Below, one piece after another: positions 57,654-64,000 of a DNA stretch of 64,000 nt; position 1 is the first letter of the stretch; every line of letters starts with the position of its first letter. The position numbers and the translations under genes were made by a program. The DNA comes from Neckera pumila (lineage: Eukaryota > Streptophyta > Bryopsida > Hypnales > Neckeraceae): assembly GCA_963969595.1 (NCBI GenBank), contig OZ018412.1:16308501-16372500 (forward strand), written 5' to 3'. Under the pieces are notes generated by a model, which ran no database searches, was not told the DNA's origin, and saw nothing but the letters and a program-made list of their open reading frames with translations.

Positions 57654-58569
57654 CGCGGCCAGGCCACTCCCACTCTTCTCTTCTACCAAATCATCATCAA
57701 ATCACAAACCCCTTTCCCCTCACTGCCACCGCATTCCCCACAACATCCCTCAACTCTTCAGATCCCTACCGAATCCCAAATTCAAACCATCCAAATCCCT
57801 AAACCCCAAAACCACCGCCATCAATCAATCAAACTCCCCGAGATCGAAAAACTCCCACAAATCTCAACAAATCCAACACACCCAACACTCCAAATCCTTC
57901 CTCCTACACCTGCAAACGGACTACTCCAGCATTGGAGCCAGCATCCGTTAAAAAAAACACTCACGAACAATCACTCACGGCAACAGGGTCTTCTTATGAA
58001 GCCAATAATTCTCCCACCCCTGGAAATAGGGATCTCACTACGGTACTTACTGTCCCTCCGGCCCTTCAGGAGTGCGGTGCGTGGGTCAGCGCACTTGGGT
58101 TTTCCTCCATTATAAGTTAAGTTATTGGTGCCGCTTTTTTTTAGTGCGGAGCGAGTCCCCACCACCATCTGGCACGCAATTGTTGGCACACAGGAAAAAG
58201 GCCGCCACTTGCTTGTGCCCTAAATGGCTAAGTCCCTAACATTGGACTGACCTGGAATGATTTAACTGAAGCTTATGAACGTTGTTCACAGCATTACTAT
58301 TCCGACTCTTTCGTCTCGCAGCAGTTCTGCGTTGCTGCGACGGTGATGCCCTTCGCGCTTTCCTTCTGGAACACATCTCGCACGAGGAGGGCTTCGACGG
58401 ACTTTCAACACACGCACCACGACGACGGATGCGAATTGCGAAGGTTGCGGAAACTGAAGCGGGGAAATAGCGCGTGACAGGAGCGGTGAATTGGGGGTGT
58501 TTTCCTGCACCCTAGCAGAGAAGTAAAAAAATGGAGTAAGGTAGTCTACTCTAAAAGCGATCATGACAC
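57654..58569 (-). promoter_or_regulatory. Upstream region of the DUF2062 gene
   Basis: C-rich, pyrimidine-rich DNA from 57660 to 57920 is the likely 5' UTR and promoter. The 181-residue plus-strand frame at 57570-58115 is Pro/Ser low complexity and overlaps exon 1, so it is treated as spurious. A second GC-rich stretch at 58290-58480 has open frames on both strands but no recognised product. Confidence 0.45.
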
Positions 58570-58800
58570 ACAGAGGTACATTTTGCTTTCTTTAATGTAC
58601 TAGAAGTGTACATTTTTGGAGGTGGTTGGTTTTTGTGACCAATGCATTCCAACTTCAAAAATTCATAACTAATTCCAACAAGGTCCAAAAGAATATGGGT
58701 TAGATGGGTTAGATGCCAAGTCCATTTTTCATCGTACGAAAATGTACTCAATATTGTTTCAAGGAGTTTAGCTTCCCCGAAAAGGCAATCAGCTCTTAAA
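58570..58800. repeat. Dispersed repeat pair, copy 1
   Basis: It aligns with 60118-60360 in the same direction: TTTGCTTTCTTYAATG, GGAGGTGGWTG, ACTAATTCC...AAGGTCCAAAA, ATGGGTTAGATG against TTGGGTTAAATG, and a final GCAATCAGCTCTTAAA against GCAATTAGCTCTCAAA. Non-coding. Confidence 0.7.
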
Positions 58801-58942
58801 TGGTTGGTTTAAGAACAAACTACCTTTGAATTAGATAATGTTGGAGTGTCCGGAGGCTAGAGAGCATTAAAGTAGAAGTACCTAATTCGGATAGCATAAG
58901 CATTTTAGCCTGTAGGATATGGGAAATTCATTGAGGAATAGA

Positions 58943-59092
58943 GATCAATGTGTGCAAACATAAGGATGAGGAAGAATGCAAACAAAAAACAAATGGAGTT
59001 CAATGTTTGCAAACATAAAGATGAGGAAGAATGCAAAAATTAAATTAAAAAAAAGGAGCTCAATGTGTGCAAACATAAGAATGCAAAAAAAA
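58943..59092. repeat. Tandem repeat, about 54-64 bp period, three copies
   Basis: Copies begin at about 58943, 58997 and 59061, each with TCAATGTGTGCAAACATAAG (TTTG in the second) followed by GATGAGGAAGAATGCAAA. The last copy is shortened. Confidence 0.75.
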
Positions 59093-60117
59093 ATGATTTA
59101 TTTTTCAAGAATGAATATTTTATTCAATATAAATGTGGATTTTTCATTCGGACCCATTTTGGTTTCATAGACTCACCTATTATGATTTATTTAGCTTTAG
59201 CACTTTTTCCTAATCAAGGAGGCAAGAGAGATGAATGGATGAGAAGGTACAAATAGAGAATCTTTTTCAATGAATTGTGCGTCCAAATGTTGTCAACAAT
59301 AGGTCACCCTATACAACCATCGTGGAGGGGGGCTATCAAAAATAAGTTAGTCTACTTTACAAGACATAAGATGGGTATCCCAAAACAGTCACTTTTTTTC
59401 TTGTGCCTAATTATGTATAGTAGATAGATCAAATTTTCATTGATTTTCTTATTCACAAGTGAAAGGAGGTTCCAATGCACCAAAGAACGCAATATTTGGA
59501 TATTGTATACAAAAGTTATGAAGGGTCAAAGTTTTTTGGGTGGATGTTATCTAAAATCATTTCTTCAACATAAATATATATTGATTTTGGAGATCTATAC
59601 AGAGTGATGATGGTGGGGTATAATTTTAGGCATATCTACCTTAATACTAAGTTCTAACAAGGGAAACCAGCCTGTGATAGATAGAATGATTGATTTGTTT
59701 TATTGGCATTCTTGAAAAAAATTTAAAAAAATTCCATAAAAAGGTAAATGTGAAAAATGAAGAGAGTAATTGAACTTTTATTTTTTTGACAAACTATGAA
59801 ATTGTTTTGAATTTTTGAAAAGTATTGCCCAATTGTCACTTAAAAGAGTCTAGACTACCCCAAAATCAACAAGAAGTGTATTCATAATTGTCATCATACT
59901 CACCTAAAGGAGTTACAATATTTCATAACATAGCTACAACATGAAGTCATTGAGTACTATTCACAAATTGAATGGTGTAGAAAGAGGAACAATATTATGA
60001 GATATATCACTTTTTAAACAAATTAATCAAATAATCCAATGGAATGGTGGTAAACTAGTCTCAAAAATTGGACTTGACATTATGCGGATGGAAATGTTAC
60101 ATAAGTATCATATAACA
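59093..60117. other. AT-rich intergenic DNA
   Basis: No gene or defined element recognised. Confidence 0.5.
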
Positions 60118-60360
60118 TAGAAGAACAATTTGCTTTCTTCAATGCTCCACCAATGTACCAATCATATATATTTCAGGAGGTGGATGTTTTTATTGACTAC
60201 TATGCTTCATCTTCAATATTTGTAGCTAATTCCTCAAAGGTCCAAAAAATATGAAATGAATTGGGTTAAATGCAAATTCCGCTATTCTTTTTAGAAAAAA
60301 ATTATTAAAAAATATTTCAAAGAGATGATCTTCCTCCAAATTGCAATTAGCTCTCAAAAG
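60118..60360. repeat. Dispersed repeat pair, copy 2
   Basis: Second copy of the repeat at 58570-58800, about 1.55 kb away in direct orientation, diverged by point changes and small gaps. Confidence 0.7.
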
Positions 60361-60582
60361 CACACTTTCTAGACTTCTTGTTTTAGTACCGCTTTCATCC
60401 AAATATTTGGTGAGTCTATTAATTTTTTGAGAAAGATTTTATAATTTCATTCATTTTTCTTGGTGTGAAAGGAATCAATACCAAAATGAGGGAAGATTTT
60501 GGCAAAAAATCGCCCAAAAAATTCTAATTGAACAAAAGAGTAAGCGTTTGGAAGGACTAGTAGTAGAGAGTTTTTTTTAGCT

Positions 60583-61030
60583 TTAATGCCTAGAAGGATG
60601 TGGCCCTATCATTGGGGTGCACTAGGATTAGCATCACCTAGAAAAGTAGTGTCACTACAAAATTTTATTCATGTAGAAATTGGTACATTGTAGTATTTTT
60701 TCAACCTACACTAATTCAAAATAGTATAATTTTGGAATAGTTATTGATGTGATATGAACTCTTTTTGCAAATTGATATAGCTAAGTATAAATGACTAGAT
60801 TCCTAGTTAAATAAGGACATTTTTAGTTTGCACAACTCCTTTGAAGATCATTCATTGAGCACTTTTAGTCCTAAAGGTCCTTATGGAATCTTAAAAGGAT
60901 GCAGCCCTATTACAAAAGGTGTCAGCCAAGAATTTATTAGATTCTTAGATGAATAGAAGCATCTCTCATTTTTAGAATATCTTTGCAAGTCATCGTTAGA
61001 CACTTTTGGTCTTTGGCATCTTATGAGCAA
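60583..61030. mobile_element. Two degenerate group B TTAA elements
   Basis: Copy 1 starts TTAATGCCTAGAAGGATG at 60583 with GTGGCCCTATCATTGG. Copy 2 starts TTAAAAGGATGCAGCCCTAT at 60891 with GTGTCAGCCAAGAA, TTAGATGAATAGAAGCATCT and a worn right end near 61020. Both match the left half of 18557-18705; right ends are decayed. Confidence 0.55.
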
Positions 61031-61444
61031 TTTTAGTGGCCTATGAAAAATTCATCTAGGTCAAATACTATGTCCAAAATTTGGAGAGTAGATCACTTGT
61101 ATACTTCACCCATGCAACTTGATATTTTAACTTCCAACCAGTGGCAAGTTTCCTAATGTGAAAATGAAAAAAGAATCTCATTCATCATTGATGATGTCAG
61201 TGGACTATTTTCAAAATGAATAGTATCATTTGACAATCAAAGTTGCAAACAACAACAAAAATGCAATTTTTATTGAGCACCCAAGAATATTTTGGCAAGC
61301 CCCTGGATAATATTTTTATTGCTAACCTTTTATCCCCCAAAACACTAGAATGAACTTCATAGCTAGGCCCCTGGATAGGTTCCTTTTTTGTTTCTACAAA
61401 AGTCATTTATCCGGGTAGATATCAAATCCAAAATGTCTTTAGGA

Positions 61445-61730
61445 TTAATCCTTAATGGATGGACCCTATCACTTCGTGGTCAACTAAAAATTATTTGATT
61501 CTAAGATGAAAAGGTATACTCTTTATATTTACAATTCCTTGAAAATCATTTAACCATCACTGATCATTTTCAACGATCTTATTAGGTTAGTGCTTTAATT
61601 CTAATTTGAACTTTTGCACATTTTGCTATAATATCTTTGTACAATTTTATTTACCATTGTTTCATCAAAATTGGTTGGAGAGGAAGGTCATGTTTAAAAA
61701 CTCAAGCATTAATTTCACCCCTAGAACCCC
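61445..61730. mobile_element. Group B element followed by group A repeat
   Basis: The group B copy opens TTAATCCTTAATGGATGG at 61445, then CCCTATCACTTCGTGGTCAA and a worn AGGTTAG end near 61588. The group A copy follows at once: AACTTTTGCACATTTTGCTA, TTTCATCAAAATTGG, CTCAAGCATTAATTT (to about 61720). The same two groups also lie side by side at 18297-18705, in the opposite order. Confidence 0.55.
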
Positions 61731-61773
61731 AAAGTTCCCTCACACAAATATTGGAAAATAGGTAGGCTCAAAT

Positions 61774-62674
61774 GGAGAGTGCTAGCTAGCATGTGAGCAT
61801 AGAATCTATAAGCCCATGATCCTAGGAGTCTATATTATAGACAACTTCTATGGTTATAGGTGTCTATATTATAGGTACCTAAGTTATAGACTCTTTCCAT
61901 ATTATAATGTACCTATGTTATAGGTACCTAAGTTATAGACTCTTTCCATATTATAATGTACCTATGTTATAGGTACATATGTTATAAACACCTTCAAATG
62001 GTTGTAGATACATACCTTCAATTAGGTTCAAGGCTTGTAGGCTCACATCTCTGCACTCACCCACTAGCATTGTTGAAATTTGTATAATTTCAATTTTTGG
62101 TGTGATTTTTTTAAGTTTTCAAAATGGAAAAACATATTTCTAAAGATATCATTTTTATTTGAGTATCTACTCATGAGTAAAACTTATTCCCCCAAATTAG
62201 AAAATTGCCAAATTCAAGTAGTATAGAAGGGTGTTTTTAAGCTACGAGTACTCCAAAAATATAATTACAAATTGACAATTTCCAAAATTTTGAACTTTGG
62301 AATTTTCCTCCAATTTTTTTGGATTTTCTTTTTCATAGGCCTTTTTCAAAAAGGACATATTTATACTAGCATTTTACTCCTAAATTTTTTTGTATATCCT
62401 ATTTTTTGGAATTTCATGTCTAAACCAACAATGCTAGCACGTGAGCACAAAGGCGTGAGCCTACTAGTCTTGAACCTAGTTGTAGGTATATATCTAAAAC
62501 CATTTGAAGGTATTTATAACATATATACCTATAACATAGGTACATTATAACATGGAAAGAGTTTATAACATAGACACCTATAATATAGACACCTATAACC
62601 GTAAATGGTGTCTATAATATAAACTCCTAGGCTCATGGACTCATAGACTCTAAGCTCACATGCTAGCACTCCCC
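61774..62674. mobile_element. 900-bp inverted-repeat (foldback) element
   Basis: Left arm 61774 to about 62085 and right arm about 62425-62674 are inverted copies. AGTGCTAGC...ATGTGAGC at the outer left pairs with GCTCACATGCTAGCACT at the outer right; the inner ends ACTAGCATTGTTG and CAACAATGCTAGCACG also pair. The arms are rich in ATAGGTACCTA-type units; a 49-bp unit with AAGTTATAGACTCTTTCC is tandemly doubled in the left arm only. The spacer of about 340 bp is AT-rich and encodes nothing recognisable (the 92-residue frame at 62272 is low complexity). Confidence 0.8.
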
Positions 62675-64000
62675 ATATCTAAACTAGTGGATTTCTAACT
62701 TGACAACGTAGTAAAAGAAAAAATAGACAAAATAGACAATGCTATGTTAGGATTTAAGGGGAGTCAATTTTATCATTCATGCTTTAGATATGGAACTACC
62801 GCATTCCAAAATAGGAACTCTAAAATTTATTTATGGTTTTCTCTAAATAATTAATAGAATAAAAAAACAAATCATTGCATTTAATAGGTAGGGTTTGGGA
62901 AGTTACGAAAAGGTGATCTTTGTATCCATGGTAATTTTGCAAGCTCCATGTTGTTTTTTCTTAGAAAAAGTCTTAATTTAATCAAATTTTTTAAATTTAG
63001 AATACTAACAACATTACAACCAATTCTAATTCTAAGGCACGTCTAAGATTGAAATTCACTTTTAGTTTTTTCTTCATTGAATACATTTATCTCTATTAGG
63101 AAGACTTTTTCTCATTCTGTTTGGATAAGTGACAAGAGAGTTTTCAATTTGTTTGTATGCATTTAGAGCACCTTTATGAAAACATAGAGTATTGGCTTCA
63201 TTTTTTAATTGAATTTTCACAATTTTCAAAAAAAAAGGGCAATGGGATTTACTTCTTGCTAGAAAATCTCACTATCACTATCAAGATTTGCGTATTTTGA
63301 TTCCATCTTAGATCTATATTAGTTCTCTTTCCATTTTCAAACCTACTTCTATCTAATGGCAGTTTTTAAAAGATGGTATTTTTATTTTTTTTGTTAAATT
63401 TGCTCTTTTAGACCTGCAACTAAATTATTCAACATGAAAAAATTCAATCAACATATGTAGTGCAAAAAAATGAAGTTAAGAGGATTCAAAGTCTTGTAAT
63501 TTAGTACGGCAATTCCTACCTTCATTCCAATTCCACCTTCATAAAAGCAAAAAAGAAGATAGAAAAATCCAAATTTATACATTCGTCTATAAAAATCCAA
63601 AGTAATCCATTTCTAATAACCGTCATTTAAATATTGGCAAATCTAATTTATTTTAGAGGGATTCGACAATTTCATCTATTTTCATCTGTTTTTCTTGATG
63701 TGAGAATGTGGTAAGATTTTGGTGAAAATTTTCCAGTTTTTTTTGTATAGGGACCTCATTACGGTGGGCTTGACGTTAGATGTTTTTTGAGGCCATGAGA
63801 AGACTATTTTAGGATTGTTTCCCTTACTGTGGTTTAGAACATTGCTCTCAAAATAATAAATAATTTAAAATAGTATATATATAATATTAAAAATTAAAAA
63901 AATTGATATTATCCAATGTGGCAGTCTAACCAATGTCTCAACCATGTCAAATTGCTACTGTGGTAAAGTTCCCATATTTCCTACAATCTAGAAACTTGTT
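62675..64000. other. AT-rich DNA with a group C interior repeat
   Basis: The part 63230-63560 is a diverged copy of the interior of the element at 1383-2306: CTTCTTGCTAGAA, ATCTCAC, CCATCTTAGA, AAACCTACTTCTA, then AAGTTAARAGGATTCAAAG and CCTTCATTCC. TTAA ends were not found around it. The part 63655-63740 is related to 60425-60520. No gene is seen. Confidence 0.6.

Noticed and set aside
57570..58115. 181-residue plus-strand frame
   Set aside because: Proline/serine low complexity, overlaps the DUF2062 first exon on the other strand, and has no family similarity.
1..64000. CRISPR arrays, bacterial operons, phage or viral genes
   Set aside because: The window is plant nuclear DNA; the tandem repeats found lack CRISPR-type spacer structure, and no viral coding sequence was recognised.

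Overview
The window is nuclear DNA of a land plant. The supporting evidence is GT-AG introns in every gene, plant-specific families (an R2R3-MYB with the two standard MYB-domain introns, a FAB1-type kinase with a plant FYVE domain, a SIP1-type trihelix factor, a plant DUF266/GT14 glycosyltransferase), and TTTAGGG-type telomere motifs. Moderate introns, about five genes in 64 kb and AT-rich intergenic DNA packed with short inverted-repeat elements fit a medium-to-large genome. I lean towards a seed-free plant (lycophyte, fern or bryophyte), but this is a guess; no lineage marker is decisive.

Layout. 1-3546: a run of elements bounded by TTAA. 4053-8782 (+): R2R3-MYB of the MYB80/MYB35 type, 5 exons. 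8783-11314: repeats, one long TTAA element and a telomere-like 25-bp tandem. 11315-15981 (-): GT14/DUF266 glycosyltransferase, 9 exons, with a 357-bp foldback in intron 1 and a TTAA element in its last intron. 15982-28256: gene-poor DNA with several miniature elements. 28257-39667 (-): FAB1/PIKfyve-type phosphatidylinositol-3-phosphate 5-kinase, 18 exons. 39668-45895: FAB1 upstream DNA, a long-TIR element and two short hairpins. 45896-48008 (+): trihelix factor, 3 exons. 48009-53690: repeats. 53690-56260: a tandem array of about 370-400 bp units interrupted by a TTAA element, a SINE-like sequence and a possible hAT fragment. 56319-57653 (-): DUF2062 membrane protein, 2 exons. 57654-64000: dispersed repeats and a 900-bp inverted repeat.

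The five genes are not an operon and show no shared pathway. FAB1 acts on endosomal phosphoinositides, the GT14 protein is a predicted type II membrane glycosyltransferase, and MYB and trihelix are transcription factors. All exon models were built by hand so that each joint has GT-AG and phases agree; only a few joints are ambiguous and are marked.

The most unusual signal is non-genic: many elements of about 150 bp to 1.2 kb, in at least five sequence groups, all bounded by TTAA and carrying terminal repeats of the form CCCYTAAAGG or close to it. TTAA boundaries with CCC-starting ends are the hallmark of piggyBac-like transposons, which I know as uncommon in land plants. No transposase for them is visible here.
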